Assembly: GCA_047606545.1 (NCBI GenBank)
Contig: JASGEI010000002.1
Span: 34,988-98,987 of the forward strand
Source of the DNA: JASGDC01 sp047606545
GTDB lineage: Bacteria > Actinomycetota > Actinomycetes > Actinomycetales > Micrococcaceae
Direction of reading: 5' to 3'
Length of the DNA: 64,000 bases
This document shows positions 9,478 to 17,525 of this stretch, piece after piece. The stretch's first letter is position 1; every line of letters starts with the position of its first letter. The notes under the pieces are model-generated. The model saw nothing but the letters and a program-made list of their open reading frames with translations, did no database searches and had not been told where the DNA came from. Made by a program: the position numbers and the translations under genes.

Positions 9478-10146
9478 TTAGTAATCTGAAGTTGACTCTT
9501 TGCCTGATACGATATCGACACCAGCACTTGCACCTAGTCTAGTTGCACCAGCTTCGATAAGTGCATCAGCATCTGCTTTGCTGCGTACTCCACCTGAAGC
9601 TTTAACACCCATATCTGGACCTACAGTATTACGCATCAACTTGATATCCTCAACAGTAGCTCCGCCACCATTGAAACCGGTAGAAGTCTTAACGAAATCT
9701 GCACCAGCTTCTTTTGCAGCTTCACAAGCAAGAACTTTTTGCTCATCATCTAGCATTGAAGTTTCGATAATAACCTTAAGGATTGCATCACCTTCATGAG
9801 CAGCATCAGCGACGGATTTAATATCAGAGACAAGTTTTTCTTGATCGCCTGCAATCGCAGCAGCCATGTCGATTACCATATCAACTTCGTTAGCACCGTC
9901 TTTGATAGCTTGTTTAGTTTCGCAAACTTTGCTTTCAGTGCTAGTAGCACCTAACGGGAAACCGATAACTGTACAAGTTAAAACTTTGCTACCTTTAAGT
10001 TCTTTAGCTGCAGTTTTAACCCATACTGGGTTTACACAAACTGAAGCAAATTCATATTCTTTTGCTTCATCACATAGTTCAATGATTTGTGCTTTAGAAG
10101 CATTTGGCTTCAATAAAGTGTGGTCAATATAAGAATTAAGTTTCAT
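9478..10146 (-). CDS. deoC: Deoxyribose-phosphate aldolase
   Basis: DeoC splits 2-deoxyribose-5-phosphate into acetaldehyde and glyceraldehyde-3-phosphate. The 222-residue TIM-barrel protein shows the class I aldolase features: IDHTLLKPNAS at the N-terminus, the lysine of ILKVIIETSML, the Schiff-base lysine in ADFVKTSTGF and the phosphate-binding GVKASGGVRSKADA. It is the last gene of a three-gene minus-strand operon, with only one base between it and the mutase gene. With the purine nucleoside phosphorylase and the mutase it forms a complete route from (deoxy)nucleosides into glycolysis. Confidence 0.96.
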   Translation of the reverse strand: MKLNSYIDHTLLKPNASKAQIIELCDEAKEYEFASVCVNPVWVKTAAKELKGSKVLTCTVIGFPLGATSTESKVCETKQAIKDGANEVDMVIDMAAAIAGDQEKLVSDIKSVADAAHEGDAILKVIIETSMLDDEQKVLACEAAKEAGADFVKTSTGFNGGGATVEDIKLMRNTVGPDMGVKASGGVRSKADADALIEAGATRLGASAGVDIVSGKESTSDY

Positions 10147-10147
10147 T

Positions 10148-11821
10148 TTATACTCCTAGAACTTTTGAAAGTTCAGTTTTAATTTCATCCAGTTGTTTTG
10201 CTGCAGTTTCACGGGCAGTATCCAAAGAACCATCCTTGCTATCAGTGATAACTTCTAGATAGCACTTAAGTTTTGGCTCGGTACCTGAAGGCCTAATAAT
10301 TACGCGAGTACCATCTTCGCAGTAGTATGCAAGACCATCAGTCGGTGGTAAATTATTAGTTGGTTTTAACAAATCACGGCTTTCAGTTACTTTAGATCCA
10401 GCAATAGTAGTTAAGGGTTCACTACGTAGTTGCTTCATCATGTCTTGAATCTGACTTAGCTCAGTAACACGAATTGAAAGCTGGTCGCTAGAGTATAGAC
10501 CATACTTCGTGTAAAGCTTATCTAAAGTACCCCAAAGGTCAGTGCCTTTTGACTTAGTGAAAGCCGCCATGTGTGCTGCAAATAATAACGCACTTGTACC
10601 GTCTTTATCATGCACATAATCTGGGTCAGTACAGTAGCCTAAAGCTTCTTCATACCCATAGCTAAAGCCTTTAAGGCGTGGAATCCATTTGAAACCAGTT
10701 AGAGTTTCATGGTGCTCTGCGCCATAATCTTTGGAGATTACACCTAGCATGCGTGAAGAAACGATTGAGTTTGAAAGGACCAATTTAGTAGGATCTTCAG
10801 TATGGGCTAGTAAGCGCCAACCAAGTAGCGTACCTAACTGATCACCACGGAACATAATCCACTGACCATCTTTTTCTAATGCAATGGCAGCACGGTCAGC
10901 ATCTGGATCATGTGCCAGAATAATATCTGCATTTTCTTCTTTAGCAGTAGCAATAGCTAAAGATAGTGCACCTTTTTCCTCAGGATTTGGGAAAGATACG
11001 GTAGGGAAATTAGGGTCTGGATTATCCTGTTCCTTAACCACAGCAACTTGCTCAAAACCAGTCTTTTCAAGTACTGCACGGATTACGGGTGAACCCACGC
11101 CATGCATTGCTGTATAGACAATCTTAAGATCTTTATGAAAATCTGCTTTGTTTACTAAAGAAGCTGCACGTTCAACATAATCAGTAATAATTGATTCTGG
11201 AACTTCTTCCCAACCAGAGTCTGCAAGTTCAATCTTGCTTAAATCTATAGCATCAATTTCTTCAGAAATTTCTTTATCTGCAGGTGGTACGATTTGTGAA
11301 CCGTTACCAAGTTCATCTGTGAGCTGGTTACCTAAGTACACTTTGTAGCCATTATCAGCTGCTGGATTGTGACTTGCTGTAACCATAATTCCGATATCAG
11401 TCTTAAGTTTTCGTACAGAAGAAGCTAGCACAGGAGTTGGCAATTCTCGTGGCATCAAGTATGTTTTGATACCAGCAGCTGTCATAATTTGTGCACTTTC
11501 TTTAGCGAAAATCTTTGAATTATGGCGACCATCATAGCCGATAGCGACACTCTTGTCTTTAGCGCCTAATTTACTTTTCGCATAGTTTGCAAGCCCTGCA
11601 GCAGCTTTTCTAACTACTAGACGATTCATGCGGTTGGGACCAGCAGCCATTTCAGCACGAAGACCGGCAGTGCCAAATTCTAGAAATCCAGAAAAGCGAT
11701 CATCAAGTTCCTTTTGGGCATCTTGATCAGTTTCAGCTTTTTCTACTAATTCTTGTAATTCAGCTTTAGTCTGTGCATCTGGATCTAATTCAATCCATTG
11801 CTTGGGGGTTAGATTTGTCAT
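10148..11821 (-). CDS. pmmB: Phosphohexomutase/phosphopentomutase (phospho-sugar mutase)
   Basis: A 557-residue alpha-D-phosphohexomutase superfamily enzyme. The phosphoserine loop is visible in VTASHNPAADNGYKVY, the metal site in HDPDADRAAI, the sugar loop in GYEEALGYC and the phosphate-binding site in RPSGTEPKLKCYLE. This long form includes enzymes acting on mannose-, glucose- and (deoxy)ribose-phosphates; the mycobacterial homologue near deoD is named PmmB. Its place between the nucleoside phosphorylase and deoC argues that it converts (deoxy)ribose-1-phosphate to the 5-phosphate here, but mannose-phosphate activity cannot be excluded. It lies 9 nt behind the phosphorylase gene, and AGGAG in that gap is the ribosome site. 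Confidence 0.9.
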   Translation of the reverse strand: MTNLTPKQWIELDPDAQTKAELQELVEKAETDQDAQKELDDRFSGFLEFGTAGLRAEMAAGPNRMNRLVVRKAAAGLANYAKSKLGAKDKSVAIGYDGRHNSKIFAKESAQIMTAAGIKTYLMPRELPTPVLASSVRKLKTDIGIMVTASHNPAADNGYKVYLGNQLTDELGNGSQIVPPADKEISEEIDAIDLSKIELADSGWEEVPESIITDYVERAASLVNKADFHKDLKIVYTAMHGVGSPVIRAVLEKTGFEQVAVVKEQDNPDPNFPTVSFPNPEEKGALSLAIATAKEENADIILAHDPDADRAAIALEKDGQWIMFRGDQLGTLLGWRLLAHTEDPTKLVLSNSIVSSRMLGVISKDYGAEHHETLTGFKWIPRLKGFSYGYEEALGYCTDPDYVHDKDGTSALLFAAHMAAFTKSKGTDLWGTLDKLYTKYGLYSSDQLSIRVTELSQIQDMMKQLRSEPLTTIAGSKVTESRDLLKPTNNLPPTDGLAYYCEDGTRVIIRPSGTEPKLKCYLEVITDSKDGSLDTARETAAKQLDEIKTELSKVLGV

Positions 11822-11830
11822 GACTCCTCC

Positions 11831-12652
11831 TTAAGCCTTAGCGACAATCTCTGCTAAAAGTTTACTAATGCGTGGACCAGCAGCCGCTCCAGCATCGATT
11901 ACCTCTTGGTGGCTCAGTGATTCATCTGAGATACCTGCACCTAGGTTTGTAACTAGGGAAATACCAAATACTTCCATGCCAGCATCGCGGGCTGCAATTG
12001 CTTCAAGAGTAGTTGACATACCTACTAGATCTGCACCCAAAATTTTAGCCATCCGCACTTCTGCTGGAGTTTCATAATCTGGACCAGGGAATTGGATATA
12101 AACACCTTCGGTTAAGCTAGCGTCAATTTCTTTTGCTACTTTTCGAACTCGTGGTGAATATAAATCTGTTAAATCTACGAAGTTAGCACCTTTAAGGGGA
12201 GTAACTCCAGTATTGTTAATGTGATCACTAATTAGTACTGGAGTGCCAGGTTTACAGTCTTTATTAGTAGTACCGCAACCATTAGTAAGAACTACGAGCT
12301 TACAACCAGCTGCTGCAGCAGTGCGAACGCCATGAGCTACAGCATCTACACCTTTACCTTCGTAAAAATGAGTACGACTACCAAGTACTAGTGCATGTTT
12401 ACCTGCATTATCACCTTTTGTGATTTTAATTGAACGGATTGATGCATTGTGCCCAGCGACTGCAGGAGCAGAGAATCCTGGGATGTCAGCAGCGTTAAGA
12501 TTTGCAACTTCTTCACCTATGAGTTCAGCGGCTTCTCCCCAGCCAGAACCTAGAACAAGGGCAATATCGTGGTTCTCTATCCCAGTTTTAGTTTTAATGT
12601 ATTCCGCGGCTTTGCGGGCAATCTCTTGCGTATCATCTATATTATTTTCCAT
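11831..12652 (-). CDS. punA: Purine nucleoside phosphorylase
   Basis: The enzyme splits purine (deoxy)nucleosides with phosphate to base and (deoxy)ribose-1-phosphate. The 273-residue length and the motifs fit the trimeric high-molecular-weight class: phosphate-binding VLGSGWGEAA near residue 33, GSRTHFYEGKG, VLTNGCGTTN, GPDYETPAEVRM and GMSTTLEAIAARDAGMEV. It is first in the operon with pmmB and deoC, which process the sugar phosphate it releases. The gene diverges from lpdA across 64 bp. TACCAT ends 7 nt before the ATG with no Shine-Dalgarno, suggesting a leaderless operon mRNA. Confidence 0.94.
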   Translation of the reverse strand: MENNIDDTQEIARKAAEYIKTKTGIENHDIALVLGSGWGEAAELIGEEVANLNAADIPGFSAPAVAGHNASIRSIKITKGDNAGKHALVLGSRTHFYEGKGVDAVAHGVRTAAAAGCKLVVLTNGCGTTNKDCKPGTPVLISDHINNTGVTPLKGANFVDLTDLYSPRVRKVAKEIDASLTEGVYIQFPGPDYETPAEVRMAKILGADLVGMSTTLEAIAARDAGMEVFGISLVTNLGAGISDESLSHQEVIDAGAAAGPRISKLLAEIVAKA

Positions 12653-12659
12653 ATCTAAT

Positions 12660-12665
12660 ATGGTA
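12660..12665 (-). promoter_or_regulatory. -10 element of the nucleoside-salvage operon
   Basis: On the minus strand TACCAT (TANNNT type) ends 7 nt before the phosphorylase ATG, placing the predicted transcript start at the first codon. Confidence 0.45.
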
Positions 12666-12704
12666 ACAAATCCGTGTTAAATGTACCATGAGAGCAATTA
12701 GCAA

Positions 12705-12710
12705 TACAAT
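12705..12710 (+). promoter_or_regulatory. -10 element of lpdA, predicted leaderless start
   Basis: TACAAT ends 6 nt before the lpdA ATG with no ribosome-binding site in between. It shares a 64-bp divergent region with the nucleoside-salvage operon promoter. Confidence 0.5.
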
Positions 12711-12716
12711 TGAAGT

Positions 12717-14117
12717 ATGGTAGCAAAAAAACAAATTCATATTGTAGTATTGGGCGGTGGCCCAGGTGGCTATGAAGCCGCACATTCTGCTGCACGGTTA
12801 GGTGCAAAAGTAACATTAATAGAGCGTCAAGGTATTGGCGGTTCTGCAGTTTTAAGTGATGTAGTACCGTCAAAAACTTTAATTGCGGCATCAGATTTGA
12901 TTGCTAAAGCAAAAGAAGCTCAAACTATGGGCTTGCTTAAAGAAGGCCAGACTCTAAATATTAATGGTAAAACTCTTACTGAAGTTAATCAGCGGTTAAT
13001 TGCTTTGGCAAAATCTCAATCTGAAGATATTGAAAATGATATTAAGAAGTATGGGGTTGAAGTCATCAAAGGCGAAGGTAGGCTTATTGACTTACATACT
13101 ATTGAGGTAGACATAGAATCTGGTGGCACTATTAAACTTGAGGCAGATTATATTTTACTTGCAGTTGGTGGTTCACCACGTGAGCTTGATTCTTCAAAGC
13201 CAGATGGTAAGCGGATCTTTAACTGGACTCAGTTGTACACAATGACAGAGCTACCAGAGCATTTAATTGTAATTGGATCCGGTGTAACCGGTGCAGAATT
13301 TGCTTCAGCTTATACGGGACTAGGGGTTAAAGTTACCCTGATTTCCTCACGTGCTCAGGTACTTCCTGGAGAGGATTCTGATGCTGCAAAGGTATTAGAG
13401 GAATCGTTAGGGCGTCGTGGTTTGCGAGTAGTTCCTTCCTCACGTGCAGAAAAAGTTGAAGCTACAGATGGTGGAGTAACTGTTACTTTAACGAATGGTT
13501 TAACTGTTGGAGGTAGCCATTGTCTGGTGGCAGTTGGTGCTATTCCAAATACTGCAGGATTAAATCTGGAAGAAAATGGTATTGAGTTATCAAAGAGTGG
13601 GCACATCGAAATTGACTCAGTATCGCGTACCTCTGTTTCACATATCTATGCTGCTGGCGACTGCACGGGAGTATTCCCACTAGCTTCAGTTGCAGCGATG
13701 CAAGGCCGAGTAGCAGTAGCGCACATTATGGGTGATGCAGTTAAACCACTTGATTTAAGTAAAGTTGCTTCAAATATTTTCACTAATCCAGAAATTGCTT
13801 CAGTAGGTATAACTGAGAAAGATATTACTGAAGGTACGGTATCAGCTGATGTATTTAGTTTGCCACTTGCAAATAACGCGCGTGCCAAAATGTTAGATAT
13901 TTCTGAAGGTTTTGTGAAACTATTTGCTCGTCGTGGTTCAGGAACAGTTATTGGTGGTGTGGTAGTAGGGCCAAGCGCTTCTGAGCTAATTTTCCCAATC
14001 GCACTTGCAGTTACGAATAGGTTAACTGTGGATCAGCTTGCAGAGACATTTACTGTATTCCCATCACTTTCTGGTTCTATTACTGAATCTGGGCGTCGTT
14101 TACATAAGAAACTTTAG
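12717..14117 (+). CDS. lpdA: NAD(P)H-quinone dehydrogenase LpdA (lipoamide-dehydrogenase-like flavoprotein)
   Basis: A 466-residue two-dinucleotide-binding flavoprotein. The FAD motif VLGGGPGGYEAA is near residue 11, the NAD(P) motif VIGSGVTGAEFAS near residue 185, and the second FAD motif IYAAGDCTGVFPLA near 310. The redox-active CxxxxC of true lipoamide dehydrogenases is absent: the segment reads GIGGSAVLSDVVPSK. The C-terminal His-Glu catalytic pair is also replaced (TVFPSLSGSI). This is the pattern of mycobacterial LpdA, an NAD(P)H:quinone oxidoreductase that is not part of a dehydrogenase complex. In M. tuberculosis lpdA also lies near deoD and pmmB, so the gene order supports the name. 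Confidence 0.9.
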   Translation: MVAKKQIHIVVLGGGPGGYEAAHSAARLGAKVTLIERQGIGGSAVLSDVVPSKTLIAASDLIAKAKEAQTMGLLKEGQTLNINGKTLTEVNQRLIALAKSQSEDIENDIKKYGVEVIKGEGRLIDLHTIEVDIESGGTIKLEADYILLAVGGSPRELDSSKPDGKRIFNWTQLYTMTELPEHLIVIGSGVTGAEFASAYTGLGVKVTLISSRAQVLPGEDSDAAKVLEESLGRRGLRVVPSSRAEKVEATDGGVTVTLTNGLTVGGSHCLVAVGAIPNTAGLNLEENGIELSKSGHIEIDSVSRTSVSHIYAAGDCTGVFPLASVAAMQGRVAVAHIMGDAVKPLDLSKVASNIFTNPEIASVGITEKDITEGTVSADVFSLPLANNARAKMLDISEGFVKLFARRGSGTVIGGVVVGPSASELIFPIALAVTNRLTVDQLAETFTVFPSLSGSITESGRRLHKKL

Positions 14118-14139
14118 GTTATTAGCTTTGCATTATATG

Positions 14140-14197
14140 CAGTATGTTTTAGCAGTTTCAGTATATTTAAACACACCGAAACTGCTAAAACATACTG
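14140..14197. terminator. Long inverted repeat between lpdA and maf
   Basis: Two 20-bp arms (CAGTATGTTTTAGCAGTTTC and its exact complement) flank an 18-nt loop between convergent genes. There is no U tract next to the stem, so efficient intrinsic termination is uncertain. A second, overlapping pairing exists (see findings). Confidence 0.6.
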
Positions 14198-14213
14198 AAA
14201 CTGATTAAGAAGC

Positions 14214-14834
14214 TTAGCTATATTCATCAACTTTCCAAAAGTCAGTAATATCAAGTCCAACTTGGGTAAATAGTTTAGTAAGAGTATTAACACTAATGCC
14301 CACTACATTATGTGGGTCGCCTTGAATCTCTTTAATAAATGCAGCTCCTAAGCCATCGATGGTAAAAGAACCAGCGACTTCGAGAGGTTCCTTACTTGCC
14401 ACATATTTTTGAATCTGACTTTCAGTCATGGAAGTAAAAGTGACTATGGTGGAGTTGGTAACGCCAATTGAATTACCTTTATAACATAACCAATGCCCGG
14501 TATGTAAAACCCCAGAAGTGCCTTGCTGAGCTTTAATGCGCAAAATTGCATTTTCAGCTGTATGTGGTTTTCCCCAAACTTTACCTTGGTGTTCAAAAAC
14601 TGAATCGCATCCAATAACTACGTAATTATTTAAGTCAGTTTTATGAGCTACATCTAGAGTTTTGGCTTTTGCTAGTTCCAAAGCTAATTTTGCAGGAGTG
14701 ATAGTTTGAAGTTGGTCTTCAATTTTACGTTCGTTTACTGTAGAAATCTGGACAATAGGGTCAAAACCAGCAGTTCGTAAAGTTTTTAAACGAGCAGGTG
14801 ATCCAGAAGCTAATATTAATTTGGTACTGTACAT
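14214..14834 (-). CDS. maf: Maf-like nucleoside triphosphate pyrophosphatase
   Basis: Maf proteins hydrolyse non-canonical or excess nucleoside triphosphates (dTTP, UTP and modified bases) to monophosphates. The 206-residue protein has the family motifs: LILASGSPARLKTLRTAGF at the N-terminus (SxxR), NERKIE, VIGCDSVFEHQGKVWGKP with the catalytic Asp, and GSFTIDGLGAAFIKEIQGD followed by NVVGI. The SFTIDGLGAAFI version is the actinobacterial form. It is convergent with lpdA and divergent from the PH-domain gene. A -10 box 7 nt before the ATG again points to a leaderless transcript. Confidence 0.93.
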   Translation of the reverse strand: MYSTKLILASGSPARLKTLRTAGFDPIVQISTVNERKIEDQLQTITPAKLALELAKAKTLDVAHKTDLNNYVVIGCDSVFEHQGKVWGKPHTAENAILRIKAQQGTSGVLHTGHWLCYKGNSIGVTNSTIVTFTSMTESQIQKYVASKEPLEVAGSFTIDGLGAAFIKEIQGDPHNVVGISVNTLTKLFTQVGLDITDFWKVDEYS

Positions 14835-14841
14835 AATTCCG

Positions 14842-14847
14842 AATATA
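14842..14847 (-). promoter_or_regulatory. -10 element of maf, predicted leaderless start
   Basis: On the minus strand TATATT ends 7 nt before the maf ATG; no Shine-Dalgarno is present. Confidence 0.45.
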
Positions 14848-14888
14848 AATGAGAATAGGATAAGAGTAAAATTTTATTGAAAGGATAA

Positions 14889-15410
14889 ATGCAAGTGGTA
14901 GGTAAACACGAGTTTTTTGTGTTAAAGACTCGGTCCCATGGGCGTAAGCTTACGTTTCCGGTAATAATGTCGTGCCTAATTGTATTTATCACTGCATATA
15001 GTATCCGAATGTTACCACCATCCGATTATCGGCAATGGCTGTTATATGGGGTTTATATAATAGCTGGTATAGCTACTTTGTACTTTGTTATTGCTCCGTT
15101 TTTTCGTTGGTTTGGGACTAGTTATACTTTAACTTCAAAAAGAGTCATCCTAAAAAAAGGTATTTTAAATAGTAAAGAATTGGATGCACGCCTTGATTCG
15201 ATAGCTAGTATAGAAGTTTCTCGGAATGTAATGCAACGATTATATGGACGTTCTGGAAATATAATTTTTTACTTTCGAGATAAACGCCCAGCTTTAAAAT
15301 TTCACAATGTTCCTGAAGCTCGTAGGTTTAGAAATATTATTCAAACTTTGTTAAGAACAGAGTATGGTGCGGTGCCTAAATATGAGCCAATCCAACAAGT
15401 AATTAATTAA
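14889..15410 (+). CDS. PH domain-containing membrane protein (bPH2/DUF304)
   Basis: A 173-residue protein with two N-terminal membrane segments (about 24-43 and 52-72) followed by a bacterial PH-like domain: YTLTSKRVILKKGILNSKE, then LDSIASIEVSRNVMQRL and GNIIFYF. This is the YdbS/DUF304 arrangement; no biochemical function is assigned to the family. A good ribosome site, AAAGGATAA, lies directly before the ATG. In corynebacteria and relatives a gene of this type is found near maf and the acyl-CoA carboxylase genes, and the maf neighbour fits. Its last 8 nt overlap the convergent GtrA gene, so no terminator separates them. Confidence 0.85.
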   Translation: MQVVGKHEFFVLKTRSHGRKLTFPVIMSCLIVFITAYSIRMLPPSDYRQWLLYGVYIIAGIATLYFVIAPFFRWFGTSYTLTSKRVILKKGILNSKELDARLDSIASIEVSRNVMQRLYGRSGNIIFYFRDKRPALKFHNVPEARRFRNIIQTLLRTEYGAVPKYEPIQQVIN

Positions 15411-15879
15411 CTTTTCTAGTCTCTTTTTTACCTTCATTTTTTTCTCCAGTAAATACGAAAGCATCGTAGGTAAAGTAACGGAATATCATACCTAATATAG
15501 TTCCGATAATAGTGCTTGAGATGAAATCAGCAGTCTTTGAAGTGTAGTCTAAGACATAGTGAGATATGGCTAAACAGAATAATGAAATCAAAATAGCTAG
15601 ACCATTGAACACGAAAAATAAGAGCATTTCTCGAGTTTTAGACTCAGTTTTCTGCTCCGTGTATGTCCAATGGCGATTTGCATAATAAGAAAAAATTGTA
15701 GCAATTACGCTGGAGATGGTTTTGGCTGTAATAGTTTTAGAACTAAGCGGTCCGTGTAATAACGCAAGATAGATTCCAGAGTCGATAATAAAAGCTACTC
15801 CACCTACGATACCAAATTTGGCTACCTTTTTTAGTGCCATGTGCCAAAGATCGATAATGAAGGTCATTGCCTTATCCAT
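15403..15879 (-). CDS. GtrA-like flippase/membrane protein
   Basis: A small, very hydrophobic protein with four predicted membrane helices (GIVGGVAFIIDSGIYLALL; SSVIATIFSYYANRHW; FFVFNGLAILISLFCLAI; ISSTIIGTILGMIFRYF) and the GtrA/DPMS signature FSYYANRHWTY. The family is linked to moving polyprenyl-linked sugars across the membrane for cell-surface glycosylation. I choose the ATG at 15879 because GGAG lies 8 nt before it, giving 158 residues. The longer start at 15909 would lie only two bases behind a TATACT -10 box and so upstream of the likely transcription start. The neighbouring LCP and mannose genes fit a role in envelope polysaccharide. Confidence 0.88.
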   Translation of the reverse strand: MDKAMTFIIDLWHMALKKVAKFGIVGGVAFIIDSGIYLALLHGPLSSKTITAKTISSVIATIFSYYANRHWTYTEQKTESKTREMLLFFVFNGLAILISLFCLAISHYVLDYTSKTADFISSTIIGTILGMIFRYFTYDAFVFTGEKNEGKKETRKVN

Positions 15880-15911
15880 ATGTTTAACTCCAATGTTTTT
15901 ATACCTCATTT

Positions 15912-15917
15912 AGTATA
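15912..15917 (-). promoter_or_regulatory. -10 element of the GtrA gene
   Basis: TATACT on the minus strand. A transcript starting 6-7 nt downstream would include the GGAG ribosome site and begin translation at the ATG at 15879, which decides the start codon. Confidence 0.5.
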
Positions 15918-15972
15918 GCGTTAATAATCCAAATAAGTGTTGTAAGTTTGTGTTGTTAAAGTCTCTAATGTT

Positions 15973-15978
15973 TATAAT
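15973..15978 (+). promoter_or_regulatory. -10 element of the LCP gene, predicted leaderless start
   Basis: A consensus TATAAT ends 7 nt before the ATG at 15986. It lies inside the longer reading frame that could start at 15950 or 15968, which argues against those earlier starts. Confidence 0.55.
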
Positions 15979-15985
15979 GGTATAT

Positions 15986-17488
15986 ATGAAGTTTTCCCTC
16001 AGCAAAAATCCGTTATTTCGTTCTTTAAGCTCAGTGCTTTATTCAATAGCATTACCTGGCTCAGTGCAATGCCTAAAAACTAAGAATAAAAGTAGGTTCC
16101 TACTACTTGCAATTAGTATTATTATTTGGCTTGGAGTTATTGCACTTCTTATTTTTCATGCAAAGAATAAGGGAAAATTTTTTAATTTTGTTAATCTTCA
16201 GCCAGTTACTATTGGTTTATGGGTATTGGGAATTTTAGTTGTCTTGTACTGGGCTTATGTTCAATTTAGGACACTACCGTTATTAGAAATCAGACAGTTG
16301 CAAAATCCCTTTAAACAATTTGGAGTTTTGCTACTTTCATTGTTATTAACAGTTGCTGTTGGTGCAGGGGTAATAACTAATTTGTTTAAAATCCATAAAA
16401 CAAAAGCGGCTGCTGTTTCACAAGGTTTTTTCAATAATGCTAATAATGATATTAAACCAGTTAATGGTCGTTATAATTTTTTGATTATGGGTGCTTTAGA
16501 TGATGGCGATAAGAACCCTACTGGAATTATGGCTTTGAGTGTGGATGCTAGTACGGGGGAAACTGCAGCTATTTCACTGCCACATAATTTGTTGGGAGTG
16601 CCGTTCCCAGCTAGTTCCCCATTGGCAAAGATTTATCCAAATGGTTTTGATTGTGGTGCTAATTGTCGTTTGGAAGATTTATACACTACTGTTAATCAAA
16701 AATATCGTAGTTCCTATCCTAATGCCAAAGACCCTGGTGCTGCAGCGATGAAAGATGCGGTAAGTGGTGCATTAGGAATTCCAATACAGGCATATTTATT
16801 AACCGATTTTAATGGTTTTCAGAAAGTAGTAGATGATCTTGGTGGCATTAATTTAAATATTAATCAGGAAGTACCTATTGGTGGTGATTTACAAGAAGAC
16901 GGAGTAACTCGTGATTCAGTAACTGGAAATATTGCTGCTGGTAAAAATGTTAAATTGAATGGCAAACAGGCTGCTTGGTATGCACGCAGTATAGACTACT
17001 CAAATGACTTCGATCGGATGGCAAGGCAGCGGTGTGTAGTTAGTGCACTATTAAAGCAGCATTCAGTTTCAGATGTTTCCGCAGCTTTTGCAAGTGAAGC
17101 GATAAATAACAAGCAGCTTAGTACTGATATTGCTAGTAATCAAATAAATACTTTTAATGAATTAGCACAAAAAGGGCATCAAAAAAAGATGCTAAGTATG
17201 GCTTTGGGTGCTCCTACTTTTACTGTTAACTTCCCAATAAATCCGGACTACGATGCGGCGCAGTCTACTGTTAAGCAAATTATTAGCCAAGCAAGCGCTA
17301 GTGGTAGTGATACGCAGAAGACTGCACAAGCTCCAGATGGCACGGTCAATGAAGGGCAAGATCAAGAACAACAACTCGACAATACCCCAGAAGGTGCTGA
17401 GGCTTATAATCAGCAGGATACTGACTCTGGCACGACTAATAATGCCAATTTCCGACTTACAGATTCTGCAATCTGCTCTGTGCCATAA
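15986..17488 (+). CDS. LytR-CpsA-Psr (LCP) family protein, divergent
   Basis: LCP proteins transfer lipid-linked glycopolymers to peptidoglycan on the outer side of the membrane; in Mycobacteriales they attach arabinogalactan. This 500-residue protein has three hydrophobic segments in its first ~125 residues, then an LCP domain (about 150-400): NFLIMGALDDGD, ALSVDASTGETAAISLP, PLAKIYPNGFDCGANC, VDDLGGINLNI and DFDRMARQRCVVSALLK. A Thr/Gln-rich tail ends it. By eye some conserved charged residues are missing: the usual RxD(T/S)M reads PTGIM, LPRN reads LPHN, and AR-SR reads ARSI. The start at 15986 is chosen because a TATAAT box precedes it by 7 nt. It may be co-transcribed with manA. Confidence 0.85.
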   Translation: MKFSLSKNPLFRSLSSVLYSIALPGSVQCLKTKNKSRFLLLAISIIIWLGVIALLIFHAKNKGKFFNFVNLQPVTIGLWVLGILVVLYWAYVQFRTLPLLEIRQLQNPFKQFGVLLLSLLLTVAVGAGVITNLFKIHKTKAAAVSQGFFNNANNDIKPVNGRYNFLIMGALDDGDKNPTGIMALSVDASTGETAAISLPHNLLGVPFPASSPLAKIYPNGFDCGANCRLEDLYTTVNQKYRSSYPNAKDPGAAAMKDAVSGALGIPIQAYLLTDFNGFQKVVDDLGGINLNINQEVPIGGDLQEDGVTRDSVTGNIAAGKNVKLNGKQAAWYARSIDYSNDFDRMARQRCVVSALLKQHSVSDVSAAFASEAINNKQLSTDIASNQINTFNELAQKGHQKKMLSMALGAPTFTVNFPINPDYDAAQSTVKQIISQASASGSDTQKTAQAPDGTVNEGQDQEQQLDNTPEGAEAYNQQDTDSGTTNNANFRLTDSAICSVP

Positions 17489-17525
17489 TTATTTAAGTAG
17501 TACACAAATAAACAAAGGAGTCAGG

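Noticed and set aside
17253..17525. Extended N-terminus of manA
   Set aside because: It overlaps the LCP gene in another frame; AAAGGAG fixes the start at 17526.
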